Of a DNA stretch of 16,189 nucleotides, positions 1 through 6,678 are shown piece after piece (position 1 is the first letter of the stretch; the number at the start of each line of letters is the position of its first letter). The notes below the pieces were generated by a model. It was not told the DNA's origin. It made no database searches and saw nothing but the letters and a program-made list of their open reading frames with translations. The DNA lies in assembly GCA_018816625.1 (NCBI GenBank), contig JAHIVR010000024.1:1-16189 (forward strand). The letters are read 5' to 3'. The translations under genes and the position numbers were made by a program. The DNA is from Nanobdellota archaeon. Its GTDB lineage: Archaea > Nanobdellota > Nanobdellia > Pacearchaeales > GW2011-AR1.

Positions 1-1
1 A

Positions 2-430
2 GCGTGGGCAAAAGCAGGGACAATTGGATTTTTTTTGGTTTTTGTAGCTTTGTGGATTACTCTTTTTTTAATAGGATATGATGGGGAGTGGCAATGTGCC
101 GGAGTTAAAGAAAAAACTCCGTGCAGTTTCTCAGAATTTTTATTTGCCCCACTACACCTAGGGTTTGTCTTATTTTTTAGTTGGGTCGGGTTTTTTGCAG
201 GAATAATAGATTTAAATAAAATAAGAAAGATAATAGAAAAAGAAACAGACAGAAAAATAATTCCTTTGAAGATAGCAAAAGTGATTACCACAACAATGGT
301 AGTTGTTTTTTTAATTATAGGTTTTTTAGCCTTTGATGGGTGGGTAACGATAATGATTTATGCAATAATCTTTGGCGGATTTGCAGCATTGGTTAGCTGG
401 TATATTGGGAAAAAGAAATACCATAGATAA
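2..430 (+). CDS. Four-helix membrane protein, partial at window start
   Basis: The frame is open from base 2 to a TAA at 428-430, so the gene probably starts outside the window. A TTG at 35 is the first internal start, but it would cut into the first hydrophobic segment. The product shows four hydrophobic stretches: TIGFFLVFVALWITLFLIGY, a second starting LFAPLHLGFVLFF, a third around VITTTMVVVFLIIGFLAF and a last near the C-terminus. A polar loop with two cysteines lies between helices 1 and 2, and a basic, helical linker (KIRKIIEKETDRKI) lies between helices 2 and 3. The tail KKKYHR is basic. I recognise no family. It converges on the trmY gene across a gap of about 47 bp. Confidence 0.6.
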   Translation, partial: AWAKAGTIGFFLVFVALWITLFLIGYDGEWQCAGVKEKTPCSFSEFLFAPLHLGFVLFFSWVGFFAGIIDLNKIRKIIEKETDRKIIPLKIAKVITTTMVVVFLIIGFLAFDGWVTIMIYAIIFGGFAALVSWYIGKKKYHR

Positions 431-477
431 AGAAATCCCGCCCAAGTGTGATCAGAATAAAGAAATATCACAGGCAA

Positions 478-1056
478 TTATTCTCTGTAATCTAATTCGT
501 TATTAACTATTGCAACAACCTGTGATGCAAAATACATTTTTGGGCCAACAGAAATAAGGTTAGCAATTTGCTTTAGTCTTTTTAGCTCTTTCTTAGGCAA
601 ACCTTCATGATCCCCCAATATAAATACCGGATTACCTTTTAAATCAACCTTCCTTATACTCTCACCCTTCTTGTCAAGTATAAAGACCTCCCCCTCTTTA
701 GACAATTCTTCCACAACAGGTAAAAATGCCTTTTTTTCAATAAAACAACCAGGGAAAACCTCGGTTTTACTTCCTTCTTTATATTTATAGAGGATTTTTT
801 TAAGAAGTATAGCAACATCTTTCTTGCTTATTGGTGTTCCTTCTTTTACCTGTATCTCTATGTGTTTTGGAGGGTCTGGTTGACCATAAAAAACAAAATG
901 AAACTTCACATCTTCTCTAAAATCGTGTGAAAGGAAAACCCCTTGTATAAGGCTATGTATAGCAATATCTATCCTTCCAGCATTCATTAGATTCCCTTCT
1001 GAAAGAACTTTGCCTGAAGTTGTTGCTGACTTTGAAAAATACACAAAATGTCTCAT
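478..1056 (-). CDS. trmY: tRNA (pseudouridine-54 N1) methyltransferase, TrmY/SPOUT family
   Basis: TrmY uses S-adenosylmethionine to methylate N1 of pseudouridine-54 in the T-loop of archaeal tRNAs. The 192-residue product is close to the usual family length. It shows the family N-terminus (RHFVYFSKSA..TSG, then a GRIDIA segment), LSHDFREDV around residues 43-51, FYGQPDPP, and the C-terminal SPOUT knot region with FILGDHEGLP, SVGP and a terminal NNELDYRE. The ATG at 1056 directly abuts the TAG of an upstream duplicate of the same 5' end (see the 1057-1170 entry). No clear TATA box lies 25 nt upstream of this ATG, so transcription may begin further upstream and run through the remnant. The match to TrmY rests on motif recognition and is strong. 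Confidence 0.88.
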   Translation of the reverse strand: MRHFVYFSKSATTSGKVLSEGNLMNAGRIDIAIHSLIQGVFLSHDFREDVKFHFVFYGQPDPPKHIEIQVKEGTPISKKDVAILLKKILYKYKEGSKTEVFPGCFIEKKAFLPVVEELSKEGEVFILDKKGESIRKVDLKGNPVFILGDHEGLPKKELKRLKQIANLISVGPKMYFASQVVAIVNNELDYRE

Positions 1057-1170
1057 CTATCCCCCAAATAATTTAGGTAGTTGAAATTTCATATTTCCTC
1101 TCATTAACTCATTCACATTGAAATTCCCACTTGTTCTTGCTGACTTTGAAAAATACACAAAATGTCTCAT
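1023..1170. repeat. Exact 34-bp direct repeat, period 114 bp
   Basis: Bases 1023-1056 and 1137-1170 are identical over 34 bp. One mismatch extends the match to 38 bp (1019-1056 and 1133-1170). Each copy ends at an ATG on the minus strand and encodes about the first 11 TrmY residues. The offset is exactly 114 bp. Confidence 0.93.
1057..1170 (-). pseudogene. 37-codon remnant duplicating the trmY 5' end
   Basis: An ATG at 1170 opens a 37-codon frame that begins with the same residues as TrmY (MRHFVYFSKSA) and continues RTSGNFNVNELMRGN before diverging. It ends in TAG at 1057-1059, directly against the trmY ATG. Its length is 114 bp, a multiple of three, so it is in the same frame as trmY. The first 34 bases are identical to the trmY start region, and the rest is only weakly similar. 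It is most likely a leftover of a partial tandem duplication or of a second trmY-like gene. A short translated leader peptide coupled to trmY is the alternative. Confidence 0.6.
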
Positions 1171-1237
1171 TTTATTGAATGTAATGAATGAAACGTAATA
1201 GTCTCCTTTTTTATCACAATACTACTCTTAAACTCTA

Positions 1238-1248
1238 CTATATAAAAG
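1238..1248 (+). promoter_or_regulatory. TATA-like box for the small secreted peptide gene
   Basis: CTATATAAAAG matches an archaeal TATA box. Transcription would start near 1270, leaving a leader of about 30 nt that carries GGAG at 1288-1291, eight bases before the ATG at 1300. This gene is therefore one of the few here that appears to have a Shine-Dalgarno leader. Confidence 0.55.
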
Positions 1249-1299
1249 CTTTTAAAATCCCTGTTTCCTTATATCTATAATTAAACTGGAGTTGAAAAG

Positions 1300-1500
1300 A
1301 TGAAAAAGCTTATGGCAATTGCAATAATTACAGGACTGATTTTATGTATGGGTTTTGCATTTGTTGCGACAATGCCAAGTGTGGAGGCAGCATATGCTCC
1401 AATGCCAAATTGTGATTTTGGTGGCTGGGATGCAGAAAATGGTGCAGGACCAGGAACTGCTGCTGAAATGCTTTATTGCAGATCAAAAGGATTAATGTAA
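1300..1500 (+). CDS. Small secreted peptide with Sec signal
   Basis: The 66-residue product has a basic start (MKK), a hydrophobic core of about 20 residues (LMAIAIITGLILCMGFAFVA) and a likely signal peptidase site at VEA-AYAP near residue 30. The mature part would be only about 35 residues. It is rich in Gly, Ala and Pro, with two cysteines (PNCDFGGW and LYCRSKG) that could form a disulfide. A TATA box and GGAG lie upstream, and the T-rich run after the stop codon fits termination, which supports a real gene despite its size. I recognise no family. It could be a small surface protein or a secreted peptide. Confidence 0.6.
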   Translation: MKKLMAIAIITGLILCMGFAFVATMPSVEAAYAPMPNCDFGGWDAENGAGPGTAAEMLYCRSKGLM

Positions 1501-1536
1501 TTTTTCTTTTTATTTTATTTTATTTTAATTTTCTTA
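1501..1536 (+). terminator. T-rich transcription terminator
   Basis: Directly after the stop codon of the small peptide gene the plus strand is almost pure T with a few A and C. This is the type of U-rich tract that ends archaeal transcription. It overlaps the end of the convergent gene at 1515. Confidence 0.5.
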
Positions 1537-3182
1537 GTATATGCTAAGACAAGTGGTTTTTGAGTCTTTGCATCTTCTTTCCTAATTCCCCTATCCCATG
1601 CTTCAACATAAATTGTCCCAGATCCTTTAGGAGCATCATGCGGAATAGTAAATTCTACTCCTGTATAATAATTTTTAGTAGGAGCTCTTAGTGTTTTAAC
1701 ATCAAGAAGATGACCCTTTCTTTTTGAAATTCCTTTATCTCTAGCTATTTCTCTTTCAGCAAGGGCCGGATCCATTATTCTTCCCAATATAACTGTTCCT
1801 TCTTTTTTATCTAGTTCAAAATAAACCATAGCATTGACCATATATCCTCTTTCCTTTTCACTATAAGATATGCCTGTAACAGGCAATAATAAACTATAAC
1901 TACTATCTCTTTCTAATTCATTAATTAAAACTGGCTCTGGAAAATTTAGAAAATAGTCTTTTCCAAATGGTTGTTTAACAAACATTGCCTGGTATCTTGG
2001 TATTTTTTCTGGTGTATTGGGAAGTGAAAAACTGAAAGTTCTTTCAACAGATTTCGGATCTTTTTTAGTGGTTGCAACTCTTAAACCAATCTGATAATCT
2101 GTTCTGCCCAATGTGTTGATTGAATCTTGTTTATGAAATGGTTTGGTATTTATTTGAAATCCAATGTTCTCTCCAGCAAAATTCTTAGGAATATTTGGAA
2201 ATTTTTTAGTAATGGAATCTTTTTTTATTACATCAAGATTAGAAGCACTGTTTAAAATATACTCTAAACTAATTTCAGCTGTTTGTCCAATAGAATCTCT
2301 TTCTAAAAATGGTTTAGCTTCTGTAAATATATTTGCTATTAATGTATGGCTATTCCATGGAATTTTTCCATAAATTTCAGGAAAAGTTTTTCCACCAGGA
2401 GCAGGCCAAGCATATATCTCACAAGTTACATTTTCTTTTAATAAAGGATAACCAGGTTCTGTGTACACTTTTTCAGCAGTTTCAGCAGCAGTTATTTGGC
2501 TTTCTCTTCTTGCATAAGTGTCTTCTTTTCCTTCTTTTCCTCCATGTTTTGCTTCACTTTTTCCTTTTTCCTTTTGTTCGTCTGTAGATGAAATTGCATA
2601 TGCTGTACGTCCACTTTCTTTAGTTAATTCAAAACTACATGTAATATTAGGTAATGGGAAATAAAAAGTAGCCCTATTCTCTGAGGATTGGTCAGGTTGA
2701 AGTTCTCCAGGTCCATACTTTAAAAATGCTTTTGCTAAATCATCAAAAGGTTTTGGCTTATTATAAGGATGCCATGCTCTGTAGCGTGTGATTTCTTTTA
2801 AACTTTTTTCAAGCTGAGAATTTTTTTCTTCCCAAAATTGGTTTCCTGGCTCTATACTATTATCAAGATTTTCAAGTCCAACACGAAATGTTTTATTAAT
2901 TGCATCTCGGTGAGTAGGATTATGAACATTTAATGTGTCTAATTCTTTTAAGCATTTTTTAGCTTTTTCATTTTTTTCAGCAGCTTCGCCAAGTAAAAAG
3001 TACAATGCCTGGAATCTCATTTTTTCAGGAGAATAAGCCTGACCTTGCTGTTCGTATTGCCTTATACTCTGTTGAAAAATTGTTGAATTTGTAGTTGCAC
3101 AGTTCACTCCCCCAGCCATTGAACCTCCTGCTAAAATGAATTTTAGCAAGATTAATCTATTTTTTTTTCTTCCAAAAACCAT
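1515..3182 (-). CDS. Large exported protein of unknown function
   Basis: The 555-residue product starts with a basic, hydrophobic segment (RKKNRLILLKFILAGGSMAGG) that could export or anchor it. A cysteine follows at about residue 28, but the context GVNC is not a good lipobox. Residues 30-170 look helical and charged. A Lys/Glu/Gly-rich low-complexity stretch lies at about 203-225. The C-terminal 300 residues look strand-rich, and the last 50 or so (IPHDAPKGSGTIYVEAWD...) resemble an Ig-like or carbohydrate-binding beta-sandwich edge in texture only. A TATA-like box at 3203-3210 is centred 25 nt before the ATG, which supports this start and a leaderless mRNA. I recognise no family. Confidence 0.6.
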   Translation of the reverse strand: MVFGRKKNRLILLKFILAGGSMAGGVNCATTNSTIFQQSIRQYEQQGQAYSPEKMRFQALYFLLGEAAEKNEKAKKCLKELDTLNVHNPTHRDAINKTFRVGLENLDNSIEPGNQFWEEKNSQLEKSLKEITRYRAWHPYNKPKPFDDLAKAFLKYGPGELQPDQSSENRATFYFPLPNITCSFELTKESGRTAYAISSTDEQKEKGKSEAKHGGKEGKEDTYARRESQITAAETAEKVYTEPGYPLLKENVTCEIYAWPAPGGKTFPEIYGKIPWNSHTLIANIFTEAKPFLERDSIGQTAEISLEYILNSASNLDVIKKDSITKKFPNIPKNFAGENIGFQINTKPFHKQDSINTLGRTDYQIGLRVATTKKDPKSVERTFSFSLPNTPEKIPRYQAMFVKQPFGKDYFLNFPEPVLINELERDSSYSLLLPVTGISYSEKERGYMVNAMVYFELDKKEGTVILGRIMDPALAEREIARDKGISKRKGHLLDVKTLRAPTKNYYTGVEFTIPHDAPKGSGTIYVEAWDRGIRKEDAKTQKPLVLAYTKKIKIK

Positions 3183-3202
3183 AAAAAAACTGTGTTCTTA
3201 AT

Positions 3203-3210
3203 ACTTATAA
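3203..3210 (-). promoter_or_regulatory. TATA-like box for the exported protein gene
   Basis: TTATAAGT on the minus strand is centred about 25 nt before the ATG at 3182, so transcription should begin at or next to the start codon. Confidence 0.5.
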
Positions 3211-3229
3211 GCTTTATTGTATTCAAGAA

Positions 3230-4090
3230 TTACGGCTGTTTTAGAGGCTGAAAAGTAAACTCACTCTTAGCAAATACATTTTTAGTATTTACGACCCTAA
3301 ACACTCCAAGAAACTGATCTTCAAAAAAAATACTTATTCTTTGATTGGTTTTTATCTTAGGTTTCTCAACGAGGAAAGCATCATGTATCGGAGATCCGTG
3401 AAGTATTTGTTTTATACACTCTTTTTTGACATCAACAACAGGATAAATCTCAGAGATAATTTCTCCAGGAGTTATCATTTCTTTGAGTTTTGCTTCATCA
3501 TTAACAGCTTTTTCCAAATCATATAACGTATAAATTTTCTCTTCTGTGAATATCCCGGCTCGCGTTCTTCTTAGTTCAAGCATGTGAGCCCCAATTCCCA
3601 AATAATCCCCTAAATCAGAAATTAGTTTTCTTATATAAGTTCCCCCTTGCACAGTTGTTCTAAAAACTATATCCTTCCCATTTTGTTCTATCAACTCAAA
3701 ATTTTTTATCTCTCTTTCTCTCTCCTGTCTTTTAACTCTAGATTTAACGGGAGGAAGCTGGGTTATCACTCCAGTAAACTTTTCTTTTATGGCTTGTTTT
3801 ATCTTTTCAATATCCACTTCCTCGTGCATTCTCATTATTCCAACATACTCTTTATCATGCCCAATAAAGAACCCAGTAAACTTGCAAGCCCGGTTAAGTG
3901 CTATTGGTAAAACTCCAGTAACTTTAGGGTCTAGAGTTCCAAAATGGCTTGTTTTTCTTAAACCCAGCATCTTCTTGACTTTATCACTCACAGTAAAACT
4001 AGTTGGTCCTGATGGCTTATCAATATTAATTATCCCAAACTCAAGAAGCTCTTTCAGAGATTTGTTCTGTTTGATTTTTGAAATATCCAT
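3230..4090 (-). CDS. cbf5: Cbf5/TruB-family tRNA/rRNA pseudouridine synthase with PUA domain
   Basis: This enzyme isomerises uridine to pseudouridine. In archaea Cbf5 works with H/ACA guide RNAs and Nop10, Gar1 and L7Ae, and can also modify tRNA U55 without a guide. The 286-residue product has the TruB-type start IINIDKPSGPTS, the catalytic loop HFGTLDPKVTGVL with Asp54 as nucleophile, the motif VQGGTYIRKLISDLG (148-162), and a C-terminal PUA domain from about 215 that includes ILHGSPI. It is shorter than typical archaeal Cbf5 (about 330-340). Pairing with trmY fits tRNA T-loop modification (U54 and U55). A TATA box at 4113-4122 lies 27 nt upstream, so the transcript is probably leaderless. 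Confidence 0.9.
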   Translation of the reverse strand: MDISKIKQNKSLKELLEFGIINIDKPSGPTSFTVSDKVKKMLGLRKTSHFGTLDPKVTGVLPIALNRACKFTGFFIGHDKEYVGIMRMHEEVDIEKIKQAIKEKFTGVITQLPPVKSRVKRQEREREIKNFELIEQNGKDIVFRTTVQGGTYIRKLISDLGDYLGIGAHMLELRRTRAGIFTEEKIYTLYDLEKAVNDEAKLKEMITPGEIISEIYPVVDVKKECIKQILHGSPIHDAFLVEKPKIKTNQRISIFFEDQFLGVFRVVNTKNVFAKSEFTFQPLKQP

Positions 4091-4112
4091 TATTCTTTTT
4101 AAGAAGAGATAT

Positions 4113-4122
4113 GCTTTTAAAG
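4113..4122. promoter_or_regulatory. Shared palindromic TATA box for cbf5 and plsX
   Basis: GCTTTTAAAG contains the palindrome CTTTTAAAG. Its centre lies about 27 nt from the cbf5 ATG (4090, minus) and about 25 nt from the plsX ATG (4143, plus). No second TATA-like site is needed for either gene, so one box may start two divergent leaderless transcripts. Confidence 0.5.
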
Positions 4123-4142
4123 AATTCTGTTTTTAATTGTCA

Positions 4143-5174
4143 ATGAAAAAAATTGCTGTTGATGCCATGACTATTGAAGGAGGTATAGGGCTTTTAGCCA
4201 AAGCAATTAGAAGAGAATTAAAAAAACACCGAAATTTAGAATTACTTCTCATAGGGGATGATTCAATAAGACATTTAGAAGGGGATAGAGTGTCTATTGT
4301 GCCTTCTTCAGAAATTATAACTGGAGAAGATCTTTTAAAACAAATTATGAGAAAATTGCCTTATTCTTCAACAAACATCACAGCAAGATTAGTAGGAGAG
4401 GGAAAAGCTGATGTTGGAGTTTCTTTTGCAAATACCAAGGCAGTTGGACTAGCCGTTTCTAGAAATTTAAAACCCATAAACGGATTAAAAAAAATACCTC
4501 TGGCCGTTGCAATTCCTTCTAAAAAAGATGGACAATATGTTCCAGTTGTTCTTTTGGATGTTGGTGCAACTGGATTAGATGATTTAGGTCCAAAAAATTT
4601 ATTAGAGTTTGGAATTTTAGGTAAATATCATGCAGAAAACTTTGGCCTAGTAAATGTTAGGGTTGGTTTATTAAGTAATGGTACCGAAGCAAATAAAGGG
4701 ACTTCACTTTTAAGGGATGCTGGTACTCTTTTTGAAAGGTATTCAAGGGATAACTTTTTATTTAATTATTCTGGATTTGTTGAAGGCAGGGAGGTTTTTA
4801 TCGGGGGGAAAGATAAGCCAGATGTTGTGATTACTGATGGTTTTACAGGAAATGTCCTTTTAAAGATGGCGGAGGGTCTTATTCTTTTATCCAAAGAAGC
4901 AATGCAAGATTCTTTTAGAGCCAATTTAGCAACTAAGGCTGCGGGATTAACTGCAAAAGTTACGGGAGCTTTTTCACAAATGAAAAAATTCATGCATCCA
5001 GATAGGTATGGGGGAGCCTCTTTTTTAGGTCTTAGTCAACCCTTCATAAAAGGGCATGGGGCTTCAACAAGTTTTGCAATCCAAACAGCAATAGGATTGG
5101 CCCATAATTCTTCTATAAATGGATCTAAAGAAAGTATTATGGGAGAATTAAAACAGGCCCAAGAATTAAGTTAA
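4143..5174 (+). CDS. plsX: PlsX-like phosphate acyltransferase
   Basis: Bacterial PlsX transfers acyl groups from acyl-ACP to phosphate, giving acyl-phosphate for phospholipid synthesis. The 343-residue product matches the family in length and layout: an N-terminal IAVDAM, then LVGEGKADVGVSFANTKA, VVLLDVGATG, VRVGLLSNGTEANKG, FVEGREVF, VITDGFTGNVLLKMAEG and a C-terminal GGASFLGLSQPFIKGHG plus an IQTAIGLA helix. The usual GNTGA segment reads ANTKA here, so the substrate or activity may differ. I chose the ATG at 4143 over the upstream TTG at 4137 because the TATA box sits 25 nt before it. The enzyme is unexpected in an archaeon, whose lipids are ether-linked isoprenoids. Confidence 0.83.
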   Translation: MKKIAVDAMTIEGGIGLLAKAIRRELKKHRNLELLLIGDDSIRHLEGDRVSIVPSSEIITGEDLLKQIMRKLPYSSTNITARLVGEGKADVGVSFANTKAVGLAVSRNLKPINGLKKIPLAVAIPSKKDGQYVPVVLLDVGATGLDDLGPKNLLEFGILGKYHAENFGLVNVRVGLLSNGTEANKGTSLLRDAGTLFERYSRDNFLFNYSGFVEGREVFIGGKDKPDVVITDGFTGNVLLKMAEGLILLSKEAMQDSFRANLATKAAGLTAKVTGAFSQMKKFMHPDRYGGASFLGLSQPFIKGHGASTSFAIQTAIGLAHNSSINGSKESIMGELKQAQELS

Positions 5175-5872
5175 AATTTCCCCTTTAAGTACTTCTTTCT
5201 TAAATCTTCTTCAAACCTCTCTATAGCATATCTTAACATTGTACGTGGCATTTTTTTATAATGTTTCTTTAAGAAATTTTCTTCAACCTCACGATTCTTT
5301 TTACCAATCTCCCTTAAAATCCACCCAACAGCCTTGTGGATTAAATCGTGTTTGTCTTTAACAAGAATCTCCGAAATTCTCAAAGCATCTTTAAAATCAT
5401 CATTTTTTATGTAGGCAAAACAAGAGATTACCGATATTCTTTTCTCCCAAAGGTTTTTTGATTGTGCTAATTCATAAAGTTTATCTCTTTTCTTGTCTTT
5501 TAGAAACTCTCCAACAATTTTATGGCTAGTTAAATCAACTAAGTCCCAGTTATTGATATTTTTTGTATTTTTTAAATAAAAATTAAATATATTGCCACGC
5601 TCTCTCTCATCTGATTTTTTAAATTTATCAACTAAAATTAATAATCCTACAAGTCTATGTTCATGGATTTTTGAGTTCAACAGTTCTTGAATTTTTACTA
5701 GGTTTAGCCCGGTATATTTTTTAGCAATTTCTCTCTGCTTTGGAACTTTGATTCCTAAAAAAATATCTCCTTCTCCATACTGTCCTTTTCCTGTTTTAAA
5801 AAATCTTTGCAACAATGCAGCTTGCTTTGGATTTTCCTCAGTTTTTAGTTCTTTGATTAATTCTTGTAACAT
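5171..5872 (-). CDS. AlkD-like DNA alkylation repair glycosylase
   Basis: AlkD enzymes are HEAT-like repeat proteins that excise N3- and N7-alkylated purines without base flipping. The 233-residue product has the family length and keeps the expected active-site pattern: Trp109 and Asp113 in INNWDLVDLTSHKIVG, Arg145 in LWEKRISVIS and Trp184 in HKAVGWILREIGKK. The N-terminal YGEGDIFLGIKVPKQRE and C-terminal MPRTMLRYAIE segments also match. Its stop codon overlaps the plsX stop on the other strand in the palindrome TTAA (5171-5174). A TATA-like box at 5893-5900 lies 25 nt before the ATG. Confidence 0.9.
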   Translation of the reverse strand: MLQELIKELKTEENPKQAALLQRFFKTGKGQYGEGDIFLGIKVPKQREIAKKYTGLNLVKIQELLNSKIHEHRLVGLLILVDKFKKSDERERGNIFNFYLKNTKNINNWDLVDLTSHKIVGEFLKDKKRDKLYELAQSKNLWEKRISVISCFAYIKNDDFKDALRISEILVKDKHDLIHKAVGWILREIGKKNREVEENFLKKHYKKMPRTMLRYAIERFEEDLRKKYLKGKF

Positions 5873-5892
5873 GAGATTCTAAGAATTAGTTA

Positions 5893-5900
5893 GTATAAAA
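5893..5900 (-). promoter_or_regulatory. TATA-like box for the alkD-like gene
   Basis: TTTTATAC on the minus strand is centred 25 nt before the ATG at 5872. It sits in the gap just after the stop codon of the upstream gene, so the repair gene probably has its own leaderless transcript. Confidence 0.45.
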
Positions 5901-5906
5901 CAATTT

Positions 5907-6230
5907 CTAATGCAATCTTCTAGACCTTAATCCCCCTGATTGAGATATTGGTAATGGAGATCCGCTCTTTTCCCATTCTTCCATATATTCTCTCAACTCT
6001 TGTTCAGGAGTAGTAAAAGACATCTGGGTTCCCATTGGAGAAGAATCTGTAACTCCCCAATACTTTCTAAATCTTGATATTTGTTCTGGATTAAAACGCC
6101 TCTGAATTTTTTCTCTTCCTTCTTCACCATAATTTAGCAATTCCCTATAATTCATACATTTTTGCAGTTCTTTTTTAGAGGTTATTCCATCATACTCTGC
6201 TAAAAGTTCTTCATTTGATCTTCTTCTCAT
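5907..6230 (-). CDS. Small charged hypothetical protein
   Basis: The 107-residue product starts MRRRSNEELLAEYDGI and ends in an Arg-rich tail (GGLRSRRLH), with TAG as stop. It has no membrane segment or signal and is rich in Arg, Glu and Gln, with several predicted helices (for example LREYMEEWEKSG). Its ATG follows the stop of the decayed upstream frame by two bases, so the two were probably co-transcribed. The patch NYGEEGREKI resembles KFGQEGLEEM in the upstream frame, so the two may be distant paralogues. I recognise no family. Confidence 0.5.
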   Translation of the reverse strand: MRRRSNEELLAEYDGITSKKELQKCMNYRELLNYGEEGREKIQRRFNPEQISRFRKYWGVTDSSPMGTQMSFTTPEQELREYMEEWEKSGSPLPISQSGGLRSRRLH

Positions 6231-6232
6231 TT

Positions 6233-6568
6233 TTAATTATTTTCATATCCTACTTGCGGGTTATAATCAAGTCCCTGAGACACTTTTCTTAGTTTATATA
6301 TCAATTGTTGGGCTTTTGGATATCTTTCTTTTACCTTCACCCTTCTTAAACTAGCCCTTTCAAATGGGGGTTCTCCATCTTGTTTAGCATCCCTTTTTCA
6401 CCATTCACTTGTTCCTGGAACAAAAACTCCTTCACTACAATGAGCACGATAAAGTTCTTCAACAGTATGTCCTTGAGCTAACATTTCTTCCAATCCTTCT
6501 TGCCCGAATTTATTAATTAGGGAATTTCTATACATTCTATTTCTAACTGCTTCAAGCGATTCTTTTAC
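6233..6568 (-). pseudogene. Decayed gene with in-frame TGA and no start codon at the expected site
   Basis: Between the 107-residue gene and the arginine decarboxylase gene, the minus strand holds a frame that looks coding (VKESLEAVRNRMYRNSL... KFGQEGLEEMLAQGHTVEEL ... SQGLDYNPQVGYENN) and ends in TAA at 6233-6235. It is broken by TGA at 6398-6400, between SEW and KRDAKQDG. A TATA-like ATTTTAAAGG at 6591-6600 predicts a start near 6571, but the in-frame codon there (6566-6568) is GTA, not GTG or ATG. The first usable ATG is at 6535. TGA serves as a normal stop elsewhere in the window (cysS), so I read this as loss of function. A sequencing error or two tiny genes are alternatives. Confidence 0.55.
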
Positions 6569-6645
6569 CCTGTCTTATACAACAATTTTCCCTTTAAAAT
6601 AATTTCTATACCAGAATTATTTAACCAAAAAACTTATTTAGGAAG

Positions 6646-6655
6646 TTTTTTAAAC
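6646..6655 (+). promoter_or_regulatory. TATA-like box for the arginine decarboxylase gene
   Basis: TTTTTTAAAC is centred about 28 nt before the ATG at 6679. No Shine-Dalgarno sequence is visible, so the mRNA is probably leaderless. Confidence 0.35.
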
Positions 6656-6678
6656 TTTCATTTTCTGTATTAAAAATT

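Noticed and set aside
1057..1170. TrmY extended at the N-terminus by readthrough of TAG (for example pyrrolysine insertion)
   Set aside because: TAG also ends the RuBisCO gene and the 107-residue gene. The intact TrmY starts at 1056 with a full family N-terminus, so nothing is missing.
2164..2587. Plus-strand open frames inside the 555-residue gene
   Set aside because: They are antisense to a long coding frame that has its own promoter spacing, and their sequences are low-complexity Phe/Leu-rich shadows.
3341..4136. Plus-strand open frames opposite cbf5
   Set aside because: cbf5 is a well-matched conserved gene. The antisense frames show no family pattern.
6398..6400. TGA as selenocysteine or as a recoded Trp/Gly codon
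   Set aside because: cysS ends at TGA, many Trp codons in the window are TGG, and no other gene carries an internal TGA. A lost start codon in the same frame also fits decay better.
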